The notes under the pieces were generated by a model, which saw only the letters and a list, made by a program, of their open reading frames with translations, had not been told where the DNA came from and searched no databases. The position numbers and the translations under genes are program-made. A DNA stretch of 35,332 nt from NCBI RefSeq assembly GCF_002412165.1, contig NZ_NXIA01000026.1, forward strand, positions 1 through 35,332. Reading direction: 5' to 3'. This DNA is from Curtobacterium sp. 'Ferrero'. Lineage in GTDB: Bacteria; Actinomycetota; Actinomycetes; Actinomycetales; Microbacteriaceae. Shown here piece after piece: positions 6,474 to 13,611 of the stretch. Position 1 is the stretch's first letter. Each line of letters starts with the position of its first letter.

Positions 6474-7307
6474 ATGAGCGGAACCGCGGAGCAGACGGTC
6501 AAGGACGCCGGACGACAGGCCCGACGCGTCGCGGACAGCCGGTGGTTCGAGCTGCTGGCCCGGGGCGGCTTCGTCGGCAGCGGGGTCGTGCACCTCCTCA
6601 TCGGGTACCTCGTCGTCCTGCTCGGGATCGGCAGCGGATCGGGCGGCCGCGAGACCGACCAGTCCGGCGCCCTGCAGCAGATCGACCGCGTGCCGGGCGG
6701 CGTGTTCCTGCTCTGGGTGATCGCCGTCGGGACCGCTGCCCTCACACTCCGCCTCGTCGTCGAAGCGATCGTCGGAGGGCGTGTCGACAGTGCGCGGGCA
6801 TGGGGTGCCCGCGTGAAGAACGCGGGGAAGGCCGTCGTCTACGGGGCGATCTCGTACTCCTCGCTCACCTTCGCGATCGGCGCCGGGCGGAGCTCGAGCG
6901 GATCGAGCAGGAGCGCCGCAGCCGGCGCCCTCGCGACCCCGGGCGGGGTCGTGCTGCTGGTCCTCGTCGGGGTGGTGGCCGCCGCGATCGGTGTCGCACT
7001 CGTCGTCGAGGGTGTGCGCCGGTCGTTCTGGAAGCAGCTCGTCCGACCGCGGCGACCGATCGAGCGGACGGTGACGGTGCTCGGCGTGGTCGGCTACGTC
7101 CTCAAGGGTGTCGCGGTCGTGGCCGTCGGCGTGCTGATCGTCGTGGCCGGTTTCCGGAGCGACCCCGGCCAGGCCACCGGGCTCGACGGCGCGTTCGACG
7201 CGCTGCACGGCATGCCCGGCGGAGCGGTCGTGCTCGTCGCCATCGGGATCGGCTTCGTGGCGTTCGGGGTCTACAGCTTCTTCCGCGCCCGGTACGCCCG
7301 GCTCTGA
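6474..7307 (+). CDS. DUF1206 domain-containing integral membrane protein
   Basis: Encodes 277 residues with about six membrane segments arranged as three repeated helix pairs, as in DUF1206 proteins. The first segment is near residues 30-53 (GFVGSGVVHLLIGYLVVLLG). Others lie near 73-97, 116-140, 157-178, 200-226 and 245-270. The soluble N-terminus begins MSGTAEQTVKDAGRQARRVA. The family is widespread in actinobacteria; its function is unknown. The ATG at 6474 is the only start that precedes the first helix closely. A hairpin follows the stop at 7339-7360. Confidence 0.85.
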   Translation: MSGTAEQTVKDAGRQARRVADSRWFELLARGGFVGSGVVHLLIGYLVVLLGIGSGSGGRETDQSGALQQIDRVPGGVFLLWVIAVGTAALTLRLVVEAIVGGRVDSARAWGARVKNAGKAVVYGAISYSSLTFAIGAGRSSSGSSRSAAAGALATPGGVVLLVLVGVVAAAIGVALVVEGVRRSFWKQLVRPRRPIERTVTVLGVVGYVLKGVAVVAVGVLIVVAGFRSDPGQATGLDGAFDALHGMPGGAVVLVAIGIGFVAFGVYSFFRARYARL

Positions 7308-7338
7308 GCGCCGACGCCCGCACACGGCGGTCATCCCG

Positions 7339-7360
7339 GACGACCGTGGAGGCGGTCGTC
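7339..7360 (+). terminator. Hairpin between the DUF1206 and SMP-30-like genes
   Basis: GACGACCG (7339-7346) and CGGTCGTC (7353-7360) pair perfectly around TGGAGG. It may end the DUF1206 transcript. It also abuts the -10 box of the next gene (7363-7368), so an operator role is possible. Confidence 0.5.
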
Positions 7361-7362
7361 GG

Positions 7363-7368
7363 TACGCA
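7363..7368 (+). promoter_or_regulatory. -10 box of a leaderless promoter for the SMP-30-like gene
   Basis: TACGCA ends 6 bases before the ATG at 7375. No convincing -35 box is visible. The layout matches the other predicted leaderless genes in this window. Confidence 0.4.
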
Positions 7369-7374
7369 GGACCG

Positions 7375-8247
7375 ATGGACACCGCGACCGCCGGACCCGT
7401 GACCGTCTTCTGCGACGAGCAGGCCGTGCTCCCCGAGAGCCTCGTGTGGAGCCCGGGGGAACAGGTGCTCCGCTGGGCGGACATCACACTCGGGACGCTC
7501 ACCACGGCCGACGCCGACGGGACGGTCCGGAGCGTCGTGGCGGTGCCGCCGCCGCTCGCGTCCTTCCAGCCCCGGTCGGCCGGCGGGTTCGTCGCGGCCC
7601 TCGGCGACACGGTCGTCGTCACCGCAGAGGACGGTTCGGTGGAGCGGGAGCTCGCGCGGGTGCTGCACGGGGCCGCCGGCATGCGGTTCAACGAGGGCAA
7701 GTGCGACCCGTCCGGCCGGTTCGTCGTGGGCAGCATGGACCTCGGTGGGGCGGACCCTGCCGGGGCGCTGTACGCGATCGAGCCGGACGGGACCGTCCGG
7801 ACGCTGCTCGGCGGGTTCGGGGTCGCGAACGGCTTCGAGTGGTCCGGCGACGGCACGACGATGTACGTGACCGACACGAGCACGTCGACGATCTACCGCG
7901 GTGCCTACGGTCCGGACGGCACGCTCGGCGAGCTCGTGCCCTGCATCAGCGGGGCGGCGCACGACGGCCTCGTGCGCGACGACGAGGACTGCCTGTGGAC
8001 CGCGGTCTACGGTGCGGGACGGGTCGAGCGGTGGACTCCGGACGGGACGCACCTCGAGACGGTCGAGGTGCCCGCGCCGAACGTCACGTCGGTCGCGTTC
8101 GGCGGCCCCGACCTGTCGACGCTGTTCATCGCGACGGCGCGCGAGAACCTGACGGAGGAGCAGCTCGGGCGGCACCCGCACTCCGGCGCGGTGTTCGCGG
8201 TCCCCACACGCGTGCACGGGTTCCCCGCGACCCCCTTCCGCGGCTGA
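7375..8247 (+). CDS. SMP-30/gluconolactonase/LRE family protein
   Basis: Encodes 290 residues, the normal size of a six-bladed beta-propeller of the SMP-30 family, with no signal peptide. Members are metal-dependent lactonases acting on sugar lactones such as gluconolactone. The expected metal and substrate residues are present: Glu21 in ESLVW, Asn106 in RFNEGKCDPSGR, Asn152 in ANGFEWSGDG, and Asp197 in HDGLVRD. Repeated blade motifs include DPSGRFVVGSMD and TMYVTDTSTSTI. The exact lactone is not determined. The gene is preceded by a hairpin and a probable leaderless promoter, and no sugar dehydrogenase is adjacent. Confidence 0.9.
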   Translation: MDTATAGPVTVFCDEQAVLPESLVWSPGEQVLRWADITLGTLTTADADGTVRSVVAVPPPLASFQPRSAGGFVAALGDTVVVTAEDGSVERELARVLHGAAGMRFNEGKCDPSGRFVVGSMDLGGADPAGALYAIEPDGTVRTLLGGFGVANGFEWSGDGTTMYVTDTSTSTIYRGAYGPDGTLGELVPCISGAAHDGLVRDDEDCLWTAVYGAGRVERWTPDGTHLETVEVPAPNVTSVAFGGPDLSTLFIATARENLTEEQLGRHPHSGAVFAVPTRVHGFPATPFRG

Positions 8248-8282
8248 CGGGGTGGGGTCGGCGGGGAGGAGGACCACGCCGG

Positions 8283-8288
8283 GTATCC
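8283..8288 (+). promoter_or_regulatory. Possible -10 box upstream of the alpha/beta hydrolase at 8335
   Basis: TATCCT lies 46 bases before the GTG start. No clear -35 box is visible. A Shine-Dalgarno, GAGGAG, precedes the GTG, so this gene has a leader, unlike several neighbours. Confidence 0.4.
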
Positions 8289-8334
8289 TGGGCCACTCGC
8301 TCGACCCCCGACGCGTTCGATCCGAGGAGCACAC

Positions 8335-9468
8335 GTGGACGACGACCGCAGCGCGGACCAGCCCGCACCGACCGCCGACCCCGACCCGGCCGGCCGACCC
8401 GACCCGGCCGGCCGACCCGACCCGGCAGGCCGCCTCGCGCAGGCCGAGGACGCCGACGTCACCGTCGAGGTCGACCGGATCGCCGTCGACGGCACCTACG
8501 TCCGGGTGAGCTCCATCGGCGAGCCCGGCGGCAGGGCCTTCGTGCTCGTGGCGGGGCTCGGCATCGCGGCCACGTACTACGAGCGGCTCGCCCCGCACCT
8601 GAACGAGAACGGGCCCGTCCACGCCCTCGACCTCCCCGGCTTCGCGGGCGTCCCGCACTTCCGCGGCCGGGTCACGATCGAGCGGTTCGCGGACGCGGTC
8701 GAGCAGGTCATCGCCGAGCTCGGGCTCGAGGACCCGGTGCTCGTCGGGCACTCGATGGGCACCCAGGTCGTCACCGAGGTCGCGGCCCGACGGCCGGAGG
8801 TCTCGGACCTGGTCCTCATCAGTCCCGTCGTGGACCCGCGCGCCCGCACCGTGCGGCAGTCCGCGTTCCGGTTCCTCCGCTCGACCGTGCACGAGCCCGC
8901 GGCGGTGCGCTGGCACGGGATCACGGCGTACGCGCTGTGCGGCTGGCACTGGTTCTCGAAGGTGCTGCCGCGCATGATCGCGTTCCCGATCGAGGAGCGC
9001 GCGGCCCAGGTGCGGGCCCGGACCCTCATCGTCCGCGGGGAGCACGACGCCCTCGTCCCGCGGGACTGGGTCCGTCGCCTGGCGCGGGTCTTCCCGTACG
9101 CGGTGCTCCGCGAGGTCGAGCAGGGCGCACACTCGGTGATGCACGCCCAGGCGGACGCGGTGGCCCGGCTCGCGGTCGACCACGTCGCTCGGCGCATCCA
9201 GGACCGCGGGGTGTCGTCACTCCAGCGGGTACGCGACGACTCGACGTCGTCGGACCTCGCCCGGTTGGGGGCCGGTGACGCCTGGATGCTCGTGAAGTCG
9301 CGGTTCCTCGAACTCGTCGGCATGGCCCGGAACGACGACCAGGCCCTCGAGGCCGCGAAGTCCGCGCACGCGGTCGCGATGGCGGACGGGGACGGTCTCC
9401 CCGTCGACCCGGAGGACCGACGTGCGGTCGTCGACGAAGTGGCACCCGAAGCGCGCGACGCGCGCTGA
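8335..9468 (+). CDS. Alpha/beta hydrolase with N-terminal DPAGRP repeats and C-terminal extension
   Basis: Encodes 377 residues. Residues 17-33 are a repetitive, probably disordered linker (DPAGRP copies). The hydrolase fold spans about residues 45-285, with Ser140 in the GHSMG elbow, Asp238 in GEHDALVP and His266 in GAHSVMH as the probable triad. About 90 further residues follow the fold, rich in Asp/Ala and helical, with no recognised domain. There is no signal peptide. The GTG start at 8335 has a GAGGAG ribosome binding site 6 bases upstream. The substrate is unknown. The gene ends convergently with the FAD oxidoreductase gene, with a repeat-derived hairpin between. Confidence 0.85.
   Translation: MDDDRSADQPAPTADPDPAGRPDPAGRPDPAGRLAQAEDADVTVEVDRIAVDGTYVRVSSIGEPGGRAFVLVAGLGIAATYYERLAPHLNENGPVHALDLPGFAGVPHFRGRVTIERFADAVEQVIAELGLEDPVLVGHSMGTQVVTEVAARRPEVSDLVLISPVVDPRARTVRQSAFRFLRSTVHEPAAVRWHGITAYALCGWHWFSKVLPRMIAFPIEERAAQVRARTLIVRGEHDALVPRDWVRRLARVFPYAVLREVEQGAHSVMHAQADAVARLAVDHVARRIQDRGVSSLQRVRDDSTSSDLARLGAGDAWMLVKSRFLELVGMARNDDQALEAAKSAHAVAMADGDGLPVDPEDRRAVVDEVAPEARDAR
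8382..8435 (+). repeat. 18-bp tandem repeat (three units) inside the hydrolase gene
   Basis: The unit CGACCCGGCCGGCCGACC occurs exactly at 8382-8399 and 8400-8417, and with three changes at 8418-8435. Being a multiple of three, it adds whole DPAGRP units without shifting the frame. Confidence 0.8.
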
Positions 9469-9480
9469 CCGCGCGCCGTA

Positions 9481-9585
9481 CGGACGGGAGCGCGCCCCGC
9501 TCAGCGGCGACGCGAAGCGTTGCGCGGGACGCGCCGACCGAGCCTGCGAGGGAGGAGTGCCAGCTGGCACCGCGCCTCCCGTCCG
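9481..9585. repeat. Diverged GGGAGGCGCGG family element between convergent genes
   Basis: The right arm CCGCGCCTCCCGTCCG (9570-9585) matches the family exactly. The left counterpart CGGACGGGAGCGCG (9481-9494) has lost one GC step and lies about 75 bases away. Between them, the perfect 14-base palindrome GTGCCAGCTGGCAC spans 9557-9570. The element occupies nearly the whole space between the hydrolase stop (9468) and the FAD oxidoreductase stop (9602), so it probably acts as a two-way terminator. Confidence 0.6.
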
Positions 9586-9601
9586 TCCGACGATCCGCCC
9601 G

Positions 9602-10795
9602 TCAGGGCCGGATGCGTCCGATGAGCATGTCCGGCGTGAGCGAGTGGGCGTCGGCGAGGACCTTCCGGGCCTCGTCGGTCTTGTCCCACACGTTCCAGAG
9701 CAGGACGCCCTTCACGACCTGGTCGTCGTCGAGGTAGTAGACGACGCCTGTCACGGTCGGCTCGCGCCAGTCCTCCACCGTGTGGAGCGAGGACGACACC
9801 TGCCCGACGGCCTCGTACCCCATGTCGAACACGTCCGAGTAGAACATCGGCGTGTGGTCGTACGTCTCGTCGGCGTCCGCCAGGTTCCGGCCGGCCTGCC
9901 GCCCCTGCTGCTGGGCGTTGTCCACGTGCTCGACCCGACGCGTGCCGAGGATGCGGTCCGGGTACTCCGCGACGTCACCCGCCGCGAACACCGACTCGTC
10001 GTCGGTCCGCAGCGTCGACGACACGACGATGCCGTCCCGGACGGTCAGCCCCGCGTCCGCCGCGAGGTCCGTCACCGGCTCGATCCCGAGCCCGACGACG
10101 ACCGCCTCGGCCTCGACGGTCGACCCGTCGTCGAGCGTCAGCACCACGCCGTCGGCGGTCTCCGCTCCCGAGGACACGCGCCGACCGAGCCGCAGGTCCA
10201 CGCCCGCGTCCTCGAAGCGCTGCTGGAACGCCCGGGCCAGGTCATCCGGGAACATCCGCCCCCCGACCACCTCGTCCGGGTCGACCAGGGTCACCCGGGC
10301 GCCGTTCTGCACGACGCCCGCGGTGATCTCCTGCCCGATGTACCCGCCGCCGACGACCGCGACGTGCGCGCCGGCGTCCGCGAGCTCCCGCAACCGCCGG
10401 TAGTCGGCCGCGCTGCGGTAGTCGAGGACGCGGTCGGACGGCTCCAGACCGGGGAGTCCCCGCGGCTTGCCGCCGGTCGCGATGAGCAGCCGCTCGTACC
10501 CGTGGGTCTCGCCCGAGTCGGTCGTGACGGTCTTCGCCTCGCGGTCGATGGACGTGACCCGGGTGCCGAGCACGAACGTGGCGCCGGTCTCCTCGGTGTG
10601 CAGGTCGACCTTCTCGTCCCAGCTGAAGGCCGGGTCGGTCCACAGCTTCTTCGAGAGTGCCGGACGTGCGTACGGCCGGTCGACGTCCTCGCTCACGATG
10701 CCGATGGAGCCGTCCTGGTCGAGTTCGCGGACTCCGCGGGCGGCCGCGTCGGCGACCATCCCGCCGCCGATGATGAGGTACCGGAAGTCGGTCAT
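9602..10795 (-). CDS. NAD(P)/FAD-dependent pyridine nucleotide-disulfide-type oxidoreductase
   Basis: Encodes 397 residues resembling ferredoxin reductases and AIF-like flavoproteins. The FAD-binding motif IIGGGMVA is near residues 8-15, the NAD(P)-binding motif VVGGGYIGQE near 146-155, and the second FAD motif FAAGDVAEY near 273-281. PYARPALSKKLW after the first beta-alpha unit is typical of the rubredoxin/ferredoxin reductase group. No CxxxxC redox disulfide is present, so it does not act as a disulfide reductase. The enzyme is cytoplasmic. It is the last gene of the dps operon; its AGGAG ribosome binding site overlaps the stop codon of the preceding SDR gene. No ferredoxin gene is adjacent, so the electron partner is unknown. 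Confidence 0.9.
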   Translation of the reverse strand: MTDFRYLIIGGGMVADAAARGVRELDQDGSIGIVSEDVDRPYARPALSKKLWTDPAFSWDEKVDLHTEETGATFVLGTRVTSIDREAKTVTTDSGETHGYERLLIATGGKPRGLPGLEPSDRVLDYRSAADYRRLRELADAGAHVAVVGGGYIGQEITAGVVQNGARVTLVDPDEVVGGRMFPDDLARAFQQRFEDAGVDLRLGRRVSSGAETADGVVLTLDDGSTVEAEAVVVGLGIEPVTDLAADAGLTVRDGIVVSSTLRTDDESVFAAGDVAEYPDRILGTRRVEHVDNAQQQGRQAGRNLADADETYDHTPMFYSDVFDMGYEAVGQVSSSLHTVEDWREPTVTGVVYYLDDDQVVKGVLLWNVWDKTDEARKVLADAHSLTPDMLIGRIRP

Positions 10796-10804
10796 GTGCT
10801 GCTC

Positions 10805-11605
10805 CTAGATGGTGGCGACCGAGCCGGAGTCGACCCGGTAGTTCGCGCCGTTGACGAAGCTCGCGAGGTCCGAGCAGAGGAACGCGACGACGTTCGCGAC
10901 CTCCTCGGGCTCCCCGCGGCGCCCCAGTTCCATGTACGGGCGCTCCTCGGTGAGGAACGAGCTGATCGCCTCGTCGAACGAGGTGCCCTCCTGCTTCGCC
11001 CGCTTGTCCATCATCGCGTCGGTCATCGGCGTGTGGATGAACGCGGGGCTGACGCAGTTCACGAGGACGCCCTCGGACGCGTAGGTGCGCGAGAGCCCCT
11101 TCGCGAAGGACAGCACGCCCGCCTTCGCCGCGCAGTACGGCAGCTCGTCGTCGTACGGCTGCGAGGCGTCCTCCGACACCAGGTAGACGATGCGACCCCA
11201 GCCGCCGTGCCGCAGGTCCGAGATGAACTCGCGGGTGATCCGGACCGGACCCATCAGGTCGACGTCGATGGTGTCGAGCCAGCCCTGCTCGTCGATCTCG
11301 TGGAACAGCCCCTGCGCGCCGGTGATGCCCGACGACTGCACGAGGATGTCGATCTCGCCGACGGCGTCACGCACCCGGTCGTGCAGCGCGGCCAGGCTGG
11401 CGGCGTCGGTGACGTCGGCGGCGAACGCGTGCAGCCGTCCGTGCGGTGCCTCGAGCTGGTCGGCCGCCGTGGCGAGTCGCCCCTGGTCGAGGTCGGTCAC
11501 GACGACCGTGGCTCCCTCCGCCAGGAGGATGCGGGCCGTGTTCCAGCCGATGCCCGAGTCCGCGCCGAAGACCAGCGCGGTCTTGCCCTGGATCCCGAGG
11601 TCCAC
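10805..11605 (-). CDS. Short-chain dehydrogenase/reductase in the dps operon
   Basis: Encodes 266 residues of classical SDR type. The cofactor motif is GADSGIG (residues 14-20). The catalytic set is Ser144 in YLVSEDAS, with Tyr157 and Lys161 in LPYCAAK. The usual NNAG stretch is replaced by VQSSG. The C-terminus ends with GANYRVDSGSVATI, as in related FabG-like proteins. The start is a GTG at 11605, 15 bases after the dps stop. The substrate is unknown. Its place between dps and a flavin oxidoreductase suggests a role in stationary-phase or oxidative-stress metabolism, which is inference. Confidence 0.88.
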   Translation of the reverse strand: MDLGIQGKTALVFGADSGIGWNTARILLAEGATVVVTDLDQGRLATAADQLEAPHGRLHAFAADVTDAASLAALHDRVRDAVGEIDILVQSSGITGAQGLFHEIDEQGWLDTIDVDLMGPVRITREFISDLRHGGWGRIVYLVSEDASQPYDDELPYCAAKAGVLSFAKGLSRTYASEGVLVNCVSPAFIHTPMTDAMMDKRAKQEGTSFDEAISSFLTEERPYMELGRRGEPEEVANVVAFLCSDLASFVNGANYRVDSGSVATI

Positions 11606-11620
11606 GTGGCCCCCGGGGTC

Positions 11621-12127
11621 CTAGGAGTGGGCCGAGGCGTCGGCGACGGCGGGCGTCGTCGCGGAGGCGAGCGGCGTGCTCGGTGCGCGGTTCTCGGCGG
11701 AGACCATCCATGCGAGCTGCTCGAGGCGCTCGATGAAGCCGTGGAGCAGGTCTGCCGTGGTCGGGTCCTCCTCGTCGACCTCGTCGTGCACGTCGCGCAT
11801 GGTGCCGGTCGCCTGGTAGAGGCGGAGCGTGATCTGGTCGATCGCGTCGTGCGTGGTGATCTCACCCTCGGGGAACGCCTCGAGGTGGCTCGTCGCGGCG
11901 ACCGTCGCGGAACGACCGTCCGGCACGGCGTAGAGCGCGCGCATGCGCTCGGCGGTGTCGTCAGCGAACTCGCGGGCGGCGTCGACGATCTCGTCGAGCT
12001 GCAGGTGGAGGTCGCGGAAGTTCGTGCCCAGGATGTTCCAGTGCGCCTGCTTGCCCTGCAGGTGCAGGTCGATGAGGTCCACCAGGACGGCCTGGAGGTT
12101 CTTGGCGAGCGTTTCCGATGCGTGCAT
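11621..12127 (-). CDS. dps: Dps-family ferritin-like DNA protection protein
   Basis: Encodes 168 residues. Dps proteins form 12-subunit shells that oxidise and store iron and protect DNA in stationary phase. All ferroxidase ligands are in place: His29 in KQAHW, His41 and Asp45 in LHLQLDE, and Asp56 and Glu60 in FADDTAERM. The C-terminal tail after about residue 147 is Ala/Thr/Ser/Pro-rich and not basic, so DNA binding through that tail is doubtful. The ATG at 12127 follows a strong GGAAGGAG ribosome binding site. The gene heads a minus-strand run with the SDR and FAD oxidoreductase genes. Confidence 0.95.
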   Translation of the reverse strand: MHASETLAKNLQAVLVDLIDLHLQGKQAHWNILGTNFRDLHLQLDEIVDAAREFADDTAERMRALYAVPDGRSATVAATSHLEAFPEGEITTHDAIDQITLRLYQATGTMRDVHDEVDEEDPTTADLLHGFIERLEQLAWMVSAENRAPSTPLASATTPAVADASAHS

Positions 12128-12236
12128 GATCGGCTCCTTCCGGGTCGGTTACCGGTCCGGTCTACGCGCCGCCGCTCCGTGCTCCCTGGCCGTCCGTCCC
12201 CCGGTCCCGCGCATCGCGGACACACGGACGCCGGCC

Positions 12237-12250
12237 GGGCGGAATCGCCC
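12237..12250 (-). terminator. Small hairpin after the MarR gene
   Basis: GGGCG (12237-12241) and CGCCC (12246-12250) flank a 4-base loop, 7 bases past the minus-strand stop at 12257. It may separate the MarR transcript from dps. The stem is short. Confidence 0.35.
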
Positions 12251-12256
12251 CCGTGG

Positions 12257-12769
12257 TCAGTGCGTCGGGGTGGCGTCGACGTGGTCGACGGCCGAGCGCA
12301 TCCCCTCGAGGAAGGTGCCGACGACACGGGCGTCCTCGGCCGACAGGCCCTCGGCGATCGCCATCATCCGACGGTGCATCACGCCGAGCGTCGCACGGAC
12401 CTCTTCGTCGGTCTCGGTCGTCGGCACGATCACCAGGGCGCGACGGTCGGTGGGGTGCGGTTCCCGGCGGACGTGGTTCGACTTCACGAGCCGGTCGATG
12501 AGGATCGTCGTCGACGCGGATGAGATCTTCAGGTACGCGGCGAGGTCCTTCGGGCTGACCTGCTTCCCGGACCGCTGCGCCTGCAGGAGGAAGCGGACCG
12601 CGAGCAGGTCGGTCTCGCCCATGCCCATGGAGTCCCGCGTGCGGCGGCGCATCGCCGTCTCGGCGGAACGGTAGCGGCGCAGGGCGTTCAGGACGGCGAC
12701 GCCCCGCTGCGTCGCGTCGTCGTCCGGGAACCAGTACCCGGACGCCTCGGTGATCTCCTGCGTGGACAT
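12257..12769 (-). CDS. MarR-family transcriptional regulator
   Basis: Encodes 170 residues. The winged helix shows LLAVRFLLQAQRSGKQVSPK, then DLAAYLKISSASTTILIDRLV as the recognition region, and the wing DRRALVIV. The N-terminal part (SGYWFPDDDATQRGVAVLNAL) and the last helix would form the dimer. The start at 12769 (MSTQEITEAS) was chosen over a longer frame because TACCCT ends 7 bases upstream, giving a leaderless start. It lies upstream of dps on the same strand and could regulate the dps operon or the FMN reductase gene behind it; no ligand can be inferred. Confidence 0.87.
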   Translation of the reverse strand: MSTQEITEASGYWFPDDDATQRGVAVLNALRRYRSAETAMRRRTRDSMGMGETDLLAVRFLLQAQRSGKQVSPKDLAAYLKISSASTTILIDRLVKSNHVRREPHPTDRRALVIVPTTETDEEVRATLGVMHRRMMAIAEGLSAEDARVVGTFLEGMRSAVDHVDATPTH

Positions 12770-12776
12770 GCCGTTC

Positions 12777-12782
12777 AGGGTA
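12777..12782 (-). promoter_or_regulatory. -10 box of a leaderless promoter for the MarR gene
   Basis: On the minus strand TACCCT ends 7 bases before the ATG at 12769, the same geometry and hexamer as upstream of the MarR-type gene at 4316. No -35 box is obvious. Confidence 0.45.
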
Positions 12783-12863
12783 ACCCGTCTTCTTACTAGG
12801 ACGTCTAGCGAGTCCACGGGTGGGGGACAGGTGGCTGCATGCGCATGCTGTGCAGGAGACGGA

Positions 12864-12899
12864 CTGGAGGCGCGGTGCGGGCTGGCACCGCGCCTCCAG
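12864..12899. repeat. GGAGGCGCGG family palindrome; likely terminator of the FMN reductase gene
   Basis: CTGGAGGCGCGGTGC (12864-12878) and its exact inverse complement (12885-12899) flank a 6-base loop. It lies about 55 bases beyond the minus-strand stop at 12953. This variant carries CT where other copies have CG before GGAGGCGCGG, and the change is matched in both arms, so pairing has been kept. Confidence 0.8.
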
Positions 12900-12952
12900 G
12901 CTGCAGGTGGTCGCGCCGGGCGCCCGTGGTCGCTCCGCGGAGCCGGTTGCCG

Positions 12953-13510
12953 TTACGCGGCGACCGGCTCCGCGGCCGCGTCGGCGAGCGCGCGCAGCGC
13001 GCCCTGAACCATCGACACGACCTCGTCGTCCTCCCGCGGGTGCGTGTCCGCGAACCGGACGACGGACTGCGGGATGGCGACCTTGACGTCCCCGAGCACG
13101 TTGGCACCGGCGATGCCGGCGACCTTCCGCGCGTCGTCGTGCGCCCAGACCCCGCCGTACTGGCCGAAGGCCGAGCCGATCACGGCGAGCGGCTTGCCGG
13201 AGATCGGGGACGCGCCGAACGGGCGGGAGGCCCAGTCGAGCGCGTTCTTCAGGACCGCCGGGATCGAGCCGTTGTACTCGGGGGTGACCAGGAGGACGGC
13301 GTCGGCGGCGTCCACCGCCGCGCGGAAGGCGACGGCCGCCGCGGGCGGGGTGTCGCCGTCGATGTCCTCGTTGTAGAAGGGCAGGTCGACGATGCCGTCG
13401 AAGGTGGTGAGCTCGATGCCCTCGGGCGCGTGCTGCTCCGCGGCCTCGGCGAGCTTGCGGTTGATGGAGCCGGCGCGGAGGCTGCCGACCAGGACCAGGA
13501 CGTTCGTCAT
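12953..13510 (-). CDS. NADPH-dependent FMN reductase family protein
   Basis: Encodes 185 residues of the flavodoxin-like FMN reductase fold. The phosphate-binding loop is LVGSLRAGSINRKL (residues 8-21). The second signature, TPEYNGSIPAVLKNALDW, contacts the flavin. The protein is cytoplasmic. Members reduce FMN, quinones, azo dyes or chromate; which applies here is not visible. The ATG at 13510 was chosen because it has an AAGGGA ribosome binding site and begins the family alignment; the longer frame upstream adds only basic residues. A bulged inverted repeat lies in its 5' region. Confidence 0.9.
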   Translation of the reverse strand: MTNVLVLVGSLRAGSINRKLAEAAEQHAPEGIELTTFDGIVDLPFYNEDIDGDTPPAAAVAFRAAVDAADAVLLVTPEYNGSIPAVLKNALDWASRPFGASPISGKPLAVIGSAFGQYGGVWAHDDARKVAGIAGANVLGDVKVAIPQSVVRFADTHPREDDEVVSMVQGALRALADAAAEPVAA

Positions 13511-13520
13511 CAGCGTTCCC

Positions 13521-13551
13521 TTGTTCGGTGACGGAAAGGTGTCACCGACAA
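13521..13551. promoter_or_regulatory. Bulged inverted repeat upstream of the FMN reductase gene
   Basis: The left arm TTGTTCGGTGAC (13521-13532) matches the inverse complement of GTCACCGACAA (13541-13551) with one extra T; the inner 7 bases pair perfectly across an 8-base spacer. It lies 11-41 bases upstream of the FMN reductase ATG and about 60 bases upstream of the divergent GH13 gene. It may be an operator or a 5' UTR hairpin. Confidence 0.45.
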
Positions 13552-13598
13552 CCAATCGATCCGGGCGGGCCACCATTCCCGGTGCGCGTCTCCGTCGG

Positions 13599-13604
13599 TA
13601 GCGT
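13599..13604 (+). promoter_or_regulatory. -10 box of a leaderless promoter for the GH13 gene
   Basis: TAGCGT ends 7 bases before the GTG at 13612. No ribosome binding site is visible, which supports leaderless initiation. Confidence 0.45.
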
Positions 13605-13611
13605 GGCACGG

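Noticed and set aside
9422..12523. A 1033-codon open frame on the plus strand opposite the dps operon
   Set aside because: It lies antisense to three clear enzyme genes and dps. Long antisense frames are usual at this GC content, and the translation has no domain-like composition.
12796..12808. CTAG...CTAG motif upstream of the MarR gene as an operator
   Set aside because: Only four-base arms match around an off-centre GACGTC; too weak to list as a feature.
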